DNA from: Neomesorhizobium albiziae
Lineage (GTDB): Bacteria; Pseudomonadota; Alphaproteobacteria; Rhizobiales; Rhizobiaceae
DNA: 64,000 nucleotides
Assembly: GCF_900114255.1 (NCBI RefSeq)
Contig: NZ_FOSL01000006.1
Span: 186,001-250,000, forward strand
Direction of reading: 5' to 3'
A program made the position numbers and the translations under genes. Positions 29,947 through 38,372 of the stretch are shown here, piece by piece. The notes below the pieces were generated by a model that was given only the letters and a program-made list of their open reading frames with translations, searched no databases and had not been told where the DNA came from. Each line of letters begins with the position of its first letter. Within the stretch, counting starts at the first letter, position 1.

Positions 29947-31368
29947 TCAGTTCACTGGTCCGGCGCCGCCGATATCCTCCATCCGCGGTTCCGCCGGCTG
30001 CTGGCCGGTGGCGCGGTTGATCATCACCGTGACGAACCACAGCACGATACCGATCGCCAAGAGGACGCCGGCGATCTTGTACTGCTCCGGATTACGGCCG
30101 GTCCAGGGGCCGGTCAGGAAGCCGCAGGCGATCGCGCCGATCACCGGCAGGACGGTCGGCGCGGTGAAGTGCTGGTGATCGACCTTGTCCTTGCGCAGAA
30201 CCAGGACGGCGACGTTGACGACAGTGAACACGCACAACAGCAACAGCGCCGTCGTGCCGCCGAGTTGCGGCACCGAGCCGACAAAGGTGATCAGGCCGAA
30301 CGCCAGCAAGGTGGTGAATCCAATCGCGATGTAGGGTGTCCTGCGTGTCGGATGAACCTTGCCAAGGACCGAGGGCAAAACGCGCTCGCGGCTCATGCCG
30401 TAGACGAGCCGGCTCGCCATCAGCATGTTGATCAGCGCGCTGTTAGCGACGGCGAACATGGTGATGAAGGCGAAGATGCCGATCGGGAAATTCGGCGCAC
30501 CGGCCTGAACGACTTTCAGCAATGGGGCCTCACCTTCGCCGAGTTCAGCCGGTTCGACCAGCGTGACAGCGGAAATCGACACCAGCACATAGATCACGCC
30601 GGTGATCAGCAGGCCGGCAAGCAGGATTTTCGGGAAGATCTTGCTCGGGTTCTGCGTCTCTTCGGCCATGTTGACCGAATCCTCGAAGCCGACCATTGCG
30701 AAAAAGGCGAGCGTCGTCGCGGCAATCACCGGCCAGACTGCGCTGACGCCCTCGGGCGTATGGAACTGCGTGATGCGGGAAACATCGCCCTGGCCGGCGC
30801 CGATCGCCCACAGGCCGATGAAGATGACAATCAACAGGCCGGTAAGTTCCACGCATGTCAGCACCACATTGGCCTTCACGCTTTCGCCGACGCCGCGGAA
30901 ATTGACCGCCGCTACGATGGCCATGAAGGCCAGGCCGAGCAGGATGATGCCGGTTCCGCCGCTCTCGTAACCGAGACCGAAGGCGCTGGACAGATTGACC
31001 GAGAAGGCGCGCGAAGCGGTGGAGGCGGAAGTAATGCCCGAACACATGACGGCGAAGGCGACGATGAAAGTGACGAAATGGATGCCGAACGCCTTGTGGG
31101 TGTAGAGCGCGGCGCCCGCTGCCTTCGGATATTTGGTCACCAGTTCGAGGTAGCTGAAGGCGGTGATGACCGCCACGACGAAGGCGACCAGGAACGGCAG
31201 CCAGACCACGCCGCCGACCTGTTTGGCCACCTGACCGGTCAGCGCGTAGATGCCGGTGCCCAGGATGTCGCCGACGATGAAGAGAAGAAGCAGCCAGGGG
31301 CCCATCACGCGATGGAGGCTCGGTTCGACCGTAGCCTTGCCGGCAGCGTCAGAGGGAACAGTGGTCAT
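29947..31368 (-). CDS. APC-family amino acid/polyamine permease
   Basis: The 473-residue permease has 12-13 membrane helices and the APC signature GTGIYALTGQVAKQVGGVVW near residue 37. It ends in a short hydrophilic tail. It imports or exchanges an amino acid; the substrate is not deducible. RBS AAGGAGG lies just before ATG 31368. Confidence 0.9.
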   Translation of the reverse strand: MTTVPSDAAGKATVEPSLHRVMGPWLLLLFIVGDILGTGIYALTGQVAKQVGGVVWLPFLVAFVVAVITAFSYLELVTKYPKAAGAALYTHKAFGIHFVTFIVAFAVMCSGITSASTASRAFSVNLSSAFGLGYESGGTGIILLGLAFMAIVAAVNFRGVGESVKANVVLTCVELTGLLIVIFIGLWAIGAGQGDVSRITQFHTPEGVSAVWPVIAATTLAFFAMVGFEDSVNMAEETQNPSKIFPKILLAGLLITGVIYVLVSISAVTLVEPAELGEGEAPLLKVVQAGAPNFPIGIFAFITMFAVANSALINMLMASRLVYGMSRERVLPSVLGKVHPTRRTPYIAIGFTTLLAFGLITFVGSVPQLGGTTALLLLCVFTVVNVAVLVLRKDKVDHQHFTAPTVLPVIGAIACGFLTGPWTGRNPEQYKIAGVLLAIGIVLWFVTVMINRATGQQPAEPRMEDIGGAGPVN

Positions 31369-31540
31369 AGATACCTCCTTCCAAGCGCACGGGTGGGTTG
31401 CACTTTACAGGAGTATGGGCGTGTCACCGCGATGTCAAACGGATGGGCCGCCCAAAGGCGGCTCATCCACTGGAGACGGGTGTGTGGATATTCAGCCGGC
31501 CTGCAAATGGCGGTTTTCTTTGCTTGCCGCGTTCATGTAC

Positions 31541-31645
31541 CTACAGCGCTTCGCGGCGAATGGGATTCGGCGGCCGCGCTGCAGCTTCTCAGTTGCGCAT
31601 GTCGTTTTTCCCGAAACCGAGGACACTTTCGGGCGACATGCATTA
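31541..31645. repeat. Dispersed intergenic repeat, copy 2
   Basis: It begins CTACAGCG and shares GGATTCGGCG, GCGCTG, GCATGTCG, GAAACCGAGGACACTTTCGGG and ACATGCATTA with copy 1 at 26008. Its hairpin arms GCATGTCG/CGACATGC are complementary. Confidence 0.75.
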
Positions 31646-31699
31646 AAAGTTCGCTTCTCGAAATCCACCATTTTTCGGTTCGCCAACTTGCAGCAGCAA

Positions 31700-31736
31700 A
31701 AGAAGAGCCCGGCCGGATCAGATGATCCGCCGGGCC
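31700..31736 (-). terminator. Terminator of the OmpA-family gene
   Basis: On the minus strand GCCCGGCGGATCA pairs with TGATCCGGCCGGGC around TC, followed by TCTTCTTTT. It lies 90 bp after the OmpA stop. Confidence 0.75.
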
Positions 31737-31826
31737 CCTTCGCCATCGTCCCCCGGCTGGGGGGACGGGGCAGGGAACTTTTGTCCTGTCCGCGGGACCG
31801 AGCCGGCGGACAGGACCTGGCTCACA

Positions 31827-33800
31827 TCATCTAGCGCTCGCCACCGGGGCGACAAGCGGAGTGACGCGGCGGATCGCGACGCGGCGGTTTTCGCGTTCGC
31901 GCGCTTCGGTGTTCACCTTGAGGAACTGCTCGCCATAACCTTGAGGCGCCAGGTTTTCCGGCTGGATGCCGAACACATTGGTCAGCGCCTCGGCGACCGC
32001 CTCCGCCCGCCGGTCAGACAGCGCCAGATTGGCATCGTTGGAGCCGACTGCATCGGTGTGGCCTTCGATCAGGAACGTTTCCGCCGGGTTCTCCTTCAGC
32101 AGACGCTCCATCGCATTGGCGACGCCTTCGAGCTTGGCGATCTCGCTTTCGGCGATTTCGGCCGAACCGAACTCGAAGTTGATGGTGTCGAGATCGATGC
32201 GACGCACCTTGTCGCGGATGCGGGCCGAACGCTTCACCTCGTCGATCGAGTAGAGACGTTCCACACGCTCGACCGGCGGCTGGTCGAGGAAGGTATAGTA
32301 GTCCTCTTCATCGTCGACACGCTCGGAATCGAGGATGTACTCATCGACGGGGATCGTCAGGCGCATCGGCGGCAGGTCGAGGCCGGGATCGCGCCATTCG
32401 CCGACGCGGTCGTAATTCTCCTCGTCGACATAGACCAGGACATACTCGCGGTCGTCGGGCGCGATACGCGAGCGCCGGACGATGTCGCCATAGCGGTCGC
32501 GGATGGTGATGACGCGGGAGCCATCCTCACGCTCGATGACCTCGCGGGTGCGGCCGCGCGGCAGTTCCTCGTAATAGACGTCGCGGGCGCCGCGCGTCAG
32601 GCGCGGACGATCGTTGCTCTGCACGATGATCTGGTTGTTGATCTGGATGATGGTGCGGTCGCCCACCTCGCGCACAACTTCTGCCGCCTGCGGGCGCTCG
32701 CGCACGAATTCCTCCGGTTTCACCTCGATGCGTTTGCCCTGCTCGGCGGTGACGGCCTGGATCTGCGCCGGCGCGATATCGATCTGGGCCGCGCCGTCAT
32801 CGGCGGGCGGCGCAGAAGGTTCGCCAACTGGCTGTGCCGGCTGCGCGGGCGCCGCCTGGCCAGGCTCCGCCGCGGGAGCCGCGGGCTGACCGGGTTCCGT
32901 TGCGGGAGCTGCGGGCTGGCCAGGTTCCGTCGCGGGAACTGCCGGCTGCTGGCCGTCCACTGCCGGCGGCTGCTTCTGGCTGTCGAGCACCGGCGCCTGG
33001 CCTTCGGGAGCTGTCGGCGCTTCGCCTGATGGCTGCGTCGGCTCGGCGCCCGGCTGTGCGGGCTGTTCGCCTGCGGGGGCGGTTTGCGCCGGCGCTTCGC
33101 CGCCCGGAGCGGGCGCAGCCGGGGTTTCAGGCTGCGGAGCAGGCTCGGCCGGAGCCTCGGGCTGGGCCGGTTGCGCGGGGACTTCGGAAGCCGGGGCCTG
33201 TTCCGCCGGAGCTTGTGGCTGGGGCGTCGGTTCGGCCGGAGCCTGATCCGCCGGGGCGGCAGGAGTTTCCGGCGCGGGTGCTGCAGGTTGTTCGGCCGCA
33301 GGCGCTTCGGGTTGCGGCTGTGCTTCGGGAGCGGGCTGTTCGGCGGGTGCTTGAGCCGGTGCTTCCTGCGAAGGCTCTGCCTGCGGAGCAGGCTCGGCTT
33401 CAGGTGCCGCTTCGGGCGCAGGCTCCGCCTGCGGCGCCGGTTCGGGCTCAGGCTCGGCCTGTGGCGCCGGCTCAGGTGCGGGTTCTGCCTGCGGGGCAGG
33501 GGCCTGCTCAGCCGGAGCCTCCGGTTCAGGTGCGGGGGCTGCTTCTGGTTCGGGCGCGGGCTCGGCGGCCGGCGCCTGTTCCGGTTCCGGCGCGGCTTCC
33601 GGTGCGGGCTCCTCCGCAGCCGGGGGCGCCTCTTCCTGCTGTTTCTTCTTCAGAAGCTCTTCTTCGGAACTGCCTTCTTCCGCCTGGGCCAGAAGATAGG
33701 ACTTTGCCGTTGCGGTTTCCGATGCGAATGCCGCAAGCGGCGTCGACGCCATCAGCAGGCCAAACGCGGTGCCTGCCAGAATCCTGGATTGGCGTTTCAT
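31827..33800 (-). CDS. OmpA-family outer-membrane/peptidoglycan protein with long Pro/Ala/Glu-rich region
   Basis: The start at 33800 has AGGAGAG upstream. The 657-residue protein begins with a signal peptide (MKRQSRILAGTAFGLLMAS, cleaved near AFA). Residues about 45-330 are a low-complexity Pro/Ala/Glu/Gln linker made of PAPEPE- and QPAPEA-like units. The C-terminal OmpA/MotB domain (about 545-657) has NFEFGSAEIAESEIAKLEG, then FLIEGHTDAVGSNDANLAL and RRAEAVAEAL, which binds peptidoglycan. The linker probably spans the periplasm. The GC-rich repetitive DNA should be treated carefully in assemblies. Confidence 0.9.
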   Translation of the reverse strand: MKRQSRILAGTAFGLLMASTPLAAFASETATAKSYLLAQAEEGSSEEELLKKKQQEEAPPAAEEPAPEAAPEPEQAPAAEPAPEPEAAPAPEPEAPAEQAPAPQAEPAPEPAPQAEPEPEPAPQAEPAPEAAPEAEPAPQAEPSQEAPAQAPAEQPAPEAQPQPEAPAAEQPAAPAPETPAAPADQAPAEPTPQPQAPAEQAPASEVPAQPAQPEAPAEPAPQPETPAAPAPGGEAPAQTAPAGEQPAQPGAEPTQPSGEAPTAPEGQAPVLDSQKQPPAVDGQQPAVPATEPGQPAAPATEPGQPAAPAAEPGQAAPAQPAQPVGEPSAPPADDGAAQIDIAPAQIQAVTAEQGKRIEVKPEEFVRERPQAAEVVREVGDRTIIQINNQIIVQSNDRPRLTRGARDVYYEELPRGRTREVIEREDGSRVITIRDRYGDIVRRSRIAPDDREYVLVYVDEENYDRVGEWRDPGLDLPPMRLTIPVDEYILDSERVDDEEDYYTFLDQPPVERVERLYSIDEVKRSARIRDKVRRIDLDTINFEFGSAEIAESEIAKLEGVANAMERLLKENPAETFLIEGHTDAVGSNDANLALSDRRAEAVAEALTNVFGIQPENLAPQGYGEQFLKVNTEARERENRRVAIRRVTPLVAPVASAR

Positions 33801-34002
33801 ATAGTGTCTCTCCTGTCGTGCCGTCCCATCGCTGGCCAAACACCCAACATTCGAATTTGTTCCTGTTCGGCCCGCAATACGGTCTTTACCGGGCAATAGA
33901 CCGGCCGCAAGGTGGCGCCAACATGGCCAAATCCGGGTTCGAAGCCTCCGCGGCAATTCCAATGGGCTTGACCCGGCGACCGCCCGGGCTCACATCACAG
34001 CA

Positions 34003-34449
34003 ATGGAAACGCCGTTCTGGAAGACGAAATCGCTGGAGGAGATGAGCCGGCGCGAGTGGGAATCGTTGTGCGACGGCTGCGGCAAATGCTGCATGGCGAA
34101 GCTGGAGGACGAGGATACCGCCGAGATCTACTGGACGACGGTGGGCTGCCGGCTGTTCGATGCCGGCACCTGCCGTTGCAGCGATTACAAGAACCGGCTC
34201 GCCAAGGTGGAAGACTGCGTGAAGCTGACGCCTGAAAATGTGCGCACGATCAGCTGGCTGCCGGCAAGCTGCGCCTACCGGCTGGTTGCCGAGGGCAGGG
34301 ACCTCTACTGGTGGCATCCATTGATTTCGGGCACCACGGAGAGTGTGCACGAGGCCGGCATTTCGGTGCGCGGCCGTGTGACCGCGTCGGAGAGCGACAT
34401 GGCTTCACCCGAAGACTATTTCGATCACATGATCGAGGATGAGCTTTAG
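34003..34449 (+). CDS. YcgN/YkgJ-type cysteine-cluster protein (UPF0260)
   Basis: The 148-residue protein has the conserved [18 protein letters not shown] near residue 24, then [23 protein letters not shown] and WLPASCAYR. These Cys residues define UPF0260, predicted to bind a metal or Fe-S cluster; there is no experimental role. The length is normal. Confidence 0.92.
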   Translation: METPFWKTKSLEEMSRREWESLCDGCGKCCMAKLEDEDTAEIYWTTVGCRLFDAGTCRCSDYKNRLAKVEDCVKLTPENVRTISWLPASCAYRLVAEGRDLYWWHPLISGTTESVHEAGISVRGRVTASESDMASPEDYFDHMIEDEL

Positions 34450-34677
34450 GCGGCGTGCCGCCGATCTGTTCCTGCCTGGCAGTGAAGATATTGCGCTGCT
34501 TCCCGTCAAATGCCCGGGGTCAGGCCATCCAGGACGCCGATGCGGCGCGCCGGGCCGCTAATCCAAAACATGAATGCTGCATGAACATGCGGTTCGCACC
34601 GGGTTCAGCTTGACTGGCGCATTGTCTCCCCATCGCTTCGGCGAAAAAGGATCGACCCTCGAACACTGGAGAGAAAC

Positions 34678-35064
34678 ATGTTCAGCAAACTCAAGGCCGC
34701 CGCCATTTCCGCTCTTGTCGGCATCACCGCTCTTACCGCCGTTCCGGCGACCGCGCAGGAAAGCGGCGTCTACCTGAATTTCGGCGGCCGCGGCGACACC
34801 GGCGCCGGCGTCTATTTCGGCGACGACAGCCGCGTGCAGTACCGCGAGGATCGCCGCTATTATCGCGACCGCCGCGACCGCCGCGACCGCTGGGCCCGCG
34901 AGTGCACGCCGGGCCGGGCGCTCGACAAGGCCGAGCGCATGGGGGTGCGCCGCGCCCGCGTCGCCGACGTCAGCCGCCGCACCATCACGGTGGTCGGCCG
35001 TTCGCGCGGCGACCGCGCCGTCATCACCTTCGCCCGGGCGCCGCGCTGCCCGATCATCGGCTGA
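34678..35064 (+). CDS. Small secreted Arg-rich protein, unknown
   Basis: A 128-residue protein: signal peptide MFSKLKAAAISALVGITALT, cleaved near ATA, followed by a DRR/RDRR-rich central part and a CTPGRALDKAERMGVRRARV, then TITVVGRSRGDRAVITFARA stretch. Two cysteines remain after cleavage. I recognise the last part as a common rhizobial secreted-protein module without known function. A terminator follows. Confidence 0.75.
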   Translation: MFSKLKAAAISALVGITALTAVPATAQESGVYLNFGGRGDTGAGVYFGDDSRVQYREDRRYYRDRRDRRDRWARECTPGRALDKAERMGVRRARVADVSRRTITVVGRSRGDRAVITFARAPRCPIIG

Positions 35065-35083
35065 TACGGCCGTTCATAAAAAT

Positions 35084-35116
35084 GGCCGGAGGGGCGACCC
35101 TCCGGCTATTTTTTTG
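35084..35116 (+). terminator. Rho-independent terminator after secreted-protein gene
   Basis: GCCGGAGGG pairs with CCCTCCGGC across a short loop and is followed by a run of T at 35109-35115. Confidence 0.85.
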
Positions 35117-35234
35117 TCTTCAGCAGGCCTCGTTTAGAAGGGTCTCGGTTTTTCTAGAACCGATAACTCGATCCAACTATTTGTTTTTGCCGCATTTATG
35201 CGGACGCCAAATGATTCCATTTGGCTGCAGAATG

Positions 35235-35945
35235 CTAGTTCAGCTCGAAGGTGACGTTGACCTGGACGCTGTAGGCGTTTTCGCCGGCCTGGATCGGGAC
35301 CGCGTCTGCGCCGGCCTTGGCCGCATATTCCTGCATCATCGGCCGCGGCTGCTGGAAGTTCGGCATTTCGGAGATTTCGAGGATCCTGCCGAGTTTGACG
35401 CCGGCTGCCTCGGTCAGCGTCTTTGCCTTGGCGACGGCATCGGCGACGGCCTTCTTGCGCGCCTCCGTCATGACTTTCGACGGATCGTCGTTGGTGAATG
35501 AGATGCCGCCGCCCTGGTTGACGCCGAGGCCGACAGCCTTGTCGAGAATCTCGCCGGTCTTGGCGATGTCGCGCACGCGCACCGAAAGCGTGTTGGTGAC
35601 CTGGTAGGCGACCAGCTTGGCTTCCTGGGTGCCATCCTGCTTGGGAGTGTAGTCGTAGCGCGGCGCGATCTGCACGCCGGCCGTTTGCAGGTCGCGCTCC
35701 TCGATGCCCGCCGACTTCATCGCCGAGATGACCGCCGCCATGGCGTCGTTGTTGGCGGTGAGCGCCTCGCGCGCGGTGGCTGCCTCGCGCATCACGCTGA
35801 GCGACAGCAGCGCCATGTCGGGCGCCAGCGTGCTCTGGCCTTCGCCGACCACGATGATGCGTGGCGGCGGCTGGTCCGCAGCGCTGGCGACAGTGGGGAT
35901 GGCCAGCGCCAACGCCAGCGTCAGAGGCAGGATATTCGGTCTCAT
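35235..35945 (-). CDS. SIMPL-domain (DUF541) periplasmic protein
   Basis: The start at 35945 (GGAG upstream) gives 236 residues. A signal peptide (MRPNILPLTLALALAIPTVA, cleaved near SAA) precedes a SIMPL domain: IIVVGEGQSTLAPDMALLSL, then AGIEERDLQTAGVQIAPRYD and VKLGRILEISEMPN. Family members form periplasmic oligomers linked to stress resistance; activity is unknown. Confidence 0.9.
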   Translation of the reverse strand: MRPNILPLTLALALAIPTVASAADQPPPRIIVVGEGQSTLAPDMALLSLSVMREAATAREALTANNDAMAAVISAMKSAGIEERDLQTAGVQIAPRYDYTPKQDGTQEAKLVAYQVTNTLSVRVRDIAKTGEILDKAVGLGVNQGGGISFTNDDPSKVMTEARKKAVADAVAKAKTLTEAAGVKLGRILEISEMPNFQQPRPMMQEYAAKAGADAVPIQAGENAYSVQVNVTFELN

Positions 35946-36072
35946 GTCATTCTCCGTTTCGCAACGAGCCATGCGGCGGCGTCTACGGCGTGGTCGTTAC
36001 GGCGACATTATGTGGCGATTGCGGCGAACTGTCTTGTGCGCCCCGAAAAAAGCAACTATCCAGCCCGGCGTG

Positions 36073-36148
36073 GGGCCTGTAGCTCAATGGTTAGAGCCGG
36101 CGGCTCATAACCGCTTGGTTGGGGGTTCGAGTCCCTCCGGGCCCACCA
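36073..36148 (+). tRNA. tRNA with CAU anticodon (tRNA-Ile2 type, often annotated tRNA-Met)
   Basis: A complete 76-nt cloverleaf with encoded CCA. Acceptor GGGCCTG pairs with CGGGCCC, the anticodon loop reads CTCATAA and the T arm has GGTTCGAGTCC. The short D loop and the GGCTTGGT-like anticodon arm match the Ile2 isoacceptor, which is modified by TilS, better than elongator tRNA-Met. An integrase sits 26 bp downstream, so the 3' end doubles as an integration site. Confidence 0.93.
36124..36148 (+). other. Predicted attachment site core (attL/attR side)
   Basis: The T-arm and acceptor end of the tRNA, immediately followed by a tyrosine integrase. Integration into the 3' end of a tRNA leaves this sequence duplicated at the far end of the element; the second copy is not in the window. 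Confidence 0.45.
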
Positions 36149-36173
36149 TTACCCATCTCGGCTCATTGATTTC

Positions 36174-37397
36174 TCAAGATTTTTTGGCTGATTTTGTCCC
36201 ACTCAAATCAACCCCCTCGGAAAGTGGGACAATTTTGTTCTCGTTCCGGTCGATGACGAGTAGGTGGCGAGCAGCCTTGGCCACCTTCCGCCGGCGCGCT
36301 TTACGGATGTAGAGGTCAGGCTGCTGATACGTCGTCCAGCCATAAATCGCCTTGAGCTGTTCGTGCGTAGCGCCGTTCTCAGCTGCAATCGTCGCACCGG
36401 CCTTCCTCAGCCCGTGTGCGCTGCAGTGCGGCAAGCCAGCCTCGTCGCACCACTGGCGCATTTTGTTCCCGAGACCGTTCCCGGAGAACGGGCTGCCATA
36501 TTCGTTGACCAGGAAAGTCATCTGGTCGGCCGGTGTCGCATTTAGTTCGGCCTCAAGCTCAGGAAGCAATGGGATCTCGACCATAACGGGATCGCTGTTA
36601 CGACTTGTCTTTCCTGGCTTGATTCTGATCCATTTCTCCCATTCGCTGATTTCATCGTTATGGACGAGCGTGATGTGCTGTCGGCCGAAGATAGCGGCGT
36701 CAGAAAGCCGCAGGCCGGTGAGCATGAAGATCGCAAGCGCACGCCTGGCCGTTGTGCCGCGGGGGTGACGTTCTTCGTACCGTACGATTTCCGTAACCTC
36801 CCAGGTGTGCCAGCCGTACCCGCTCTTCAGTCGCTTAATGCCTCGAGCCGGGTTCAAATCGACGAGCTCGGCTTCCTTTGCCCATTCGAACATCGCGCTG
36901 ATGGATTTTACGATATTGTTTGCGGCGCCGAGGGCGTCGAGCCTTGTGTCCCTGATCTCCTTGACATGAGACCGTTTCATGCCGGCGAACGGCAGAGACC
37001 CCTTGGTGGGATACTGTGGATCGAGGTCGCCTTCGAGCGGATGAGGCAATTCGCACACGCGCTCCAGCATTGCTCGTCGCCGCGCCATAGTGTCTTCAGT
37101 GATCTCCGCGCCGCCGCGACGGTAGTACTCCTGGCAAAGCCACAGCAACGTGCCCTTCTTGGCTGGCTCGGGAGGCTCCGGGATGGATCGGACAGCCTTG
37201 GGAAGAGTGCCGGGCCGGAAATAGGCGACCCCGGCACGCGCACAGCGCAGCTCCTCGAGGAACTCGTCGCTGCCGATCGGTTCTCGGAGCCGGACCTTCT
37301 TCCGACCGGGTGCGCGAAAATAGTACCGATCATTGCCGTGGCGATCAGTGTCCTTCACGACGCCCTTAAGATCGACCTTCACAGGCTCATCCGTCAT
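36174..37397 (-). CDS. Tyrosine recombinase/integrase of the tRNA-borne island
   Basis: The 407-residue recombinase begins MTDEPVKVDLKGVVKDTDRH. An N-terminal arm/core-binding region is followed by the catalytic domain with TGLRLSDAAIFG (Arg), AHGLRKAGATIAAENG (His-x-x-Arg), YGWTTYQQPDLYI (His/Trp, then the nucleophile Tyr). ATG 37397 overlaps the upstream HTH gene stop as ATGA, and the alternative TTG at 37418 is less likely. It probably catalyses integration and excision at the neighbouring tRNA. Tripartite Mesorhizobium ICEs use an integrase named IntM at a CAU tRNA; the match is inferred from position, not proven. Confidence 0.9.
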   Translation of the reverse strand: MTDEPVKVDLKGVVKDTDRHGNDRYYFRAPGRKKVRLREPIGSDEFLEELRCARAGVAYFRPGTLPKAVRSIPEPPEPAKKGTLLWLCQEYYRRGGAEITEDTMARRRAMLERVCELPHPLEGDLDPQYPTKGSLPFAGMKRSHVKEIRDTRLDALGAANNIVKSISAMFEWAKEAELVDLNPARGIKRLKSGYGWHTWEVTEIVRYEERHPRGTTARRALAIFMLTGLRLSDAAIFGRQHITLVHNDEISEWEKWIRIKPGKTSRNSDPVMVEIPLLPELEAELNATPADQMTFLVNEYGSPFSGNGLGNKMRQWCDEAGLPHCSAHGLRKAGATIAAENGATHEQLKAIYGWTTYQQPDLYIRKARRRKVAKAARHLLVIDRNENKIVPLSEGVDLSGTKSAKKS

Positions 37398-37678
37398 TTT
37401 CGTGGTTTTCGATCCCAAGGATTGTCTGGCAGCAAATCTTCGTCAAGGTTTGGTGCTTCTTCGACTTGGCGGTGGGGGAGCTTTCGAAACGCCAATACAA
37501 GCTCTTCGACGTCCCAAACGATGCGTCCTTTGCTTGGCATTCGTGGCTGCGGCATCCGGCCGTCCTGAACCATTTCATCAAAGGTCGTTGGGCTCACGCC
37601 TATGAACGTCGCAGCCTGCTCGCGATTGATTCCTACTGGCGGGAGCGAGGGCGGCAAAACGTTCAGGGCACGTGACAT
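37394..37678 (-). CDS. Small HTH protein, candidate excisionase/recombination directionality factor
   Basis: The start at 37678 (GGAGAG upstream) gives 94 residues beginning MSRALNVLPPSLPPVGINRE. A MerR/AlpA-type HTH follows: QAATFIGVSPTTFDEMVQDG, RMPQPRMPSKGRIVWDVEEL. It overlaps the integrase start and so is co-translated with it, as excisionases and RDFs often are. Its direction of control (excision or transcription) is an inference. Confidence 0.75.
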   Translation of the reverse strand: MSRALNVLPPSLPPVGINREQAATFIGVSPTTFDEMVQDGRMPQPRMPSKGRIVWDVEELVLAFRKLPHRQVEEAPNLDEDLLPDNPWDRKPRK

Positions 37679-38372
37679 CGGCTTTAGCTCTCCAGCTAAA
37701 ACCCTCGCGTTGAAAGCGCGTCTTTGGCGCACCTCTTTCGTTCCGTGCAGCTGTCCGAAAATTGCAGACGCTCATTCATGTCCTGGCCCTAATGCTTGCA
37801 GCCTTACCCTCGGTCTTCAGACCCAGGATTGCTCAAGACACCGGATACCCATTCAACTTTTGTGTACGACGATGCATATCTTTTATGCGATCGATACCCA
37901 GAGTTGAATTGGGGCACGACTTGGAGTGAAAATGCCCGTCGACCGAGAAATGTTGGGCCAGAGGCGGAATCGAGAGCGTTGCCAATGTAACTAATTCCGA
38001 ACGCATTTTTTCATTGGCCAGAGGGCGACGATACCAACAAAGATGCCAAAAACCTTTTCTGTGGATTGGCCGTTCCGAAGCTTATGGGCCAGAGATCGAG
38101 CAATGCGCGGGACCGCACATCGCTACCGACGACGTCTTCGGCTGGGAGTACCTCCTGCAAGGGCCCGAGGAATGACGGGTGCGGATTGGTCGAACTCGAT
38201 CTTGCGAAGCACAGGTCGGGAAGTACGTCACCGAAGTTTCGAGCCCGTCCCGGCACGGCGAGACCAATTTTCGATAGCGGGACCGCAGCGATCCTTGTAC
38301 TCACCGCGGCTTCCCGGCCCGAGATCTTGACGATCGCTATCTGGGTCAATTCTTTCTCGATTGAGCCGCGGG
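37679..38372. other. Gene-poor stretch, possibly decayed genes
   Basis: About 690 bp with no frame I can recognise. Frames of 130-146 codons on both strands have no family motifs. One short plus-strand segment (around 38090-38170) encodes GPHIATDDVFGWEYLLQGPE before a stop and looks like a gene remnant. I do not call a gene. Confidence 0.5.

Larger units (their letters stand above)
31369..31826. other. Intergenic region between APC permease and OmpA gene
   Basis: About 460 bp without a gene. It holds the second copy of the dispersed repeat at 31541-31645, the terminator of the OmpA gene at 31700-31736 and otherwise anonymous sequence. Confidence 0.7.

Noticed and set aside
30169-31725. 518-codon plus-strand frame
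   Set aside because: Antisense to the APC permease, His/Asp/Gln-rich with no motif.
32834-34045. 403-codon plus-strand frame
   Set aside because: Antisense to the Pro/Ala/Glu-rich part of the OmpA gene; an artefact of repetitive codons.
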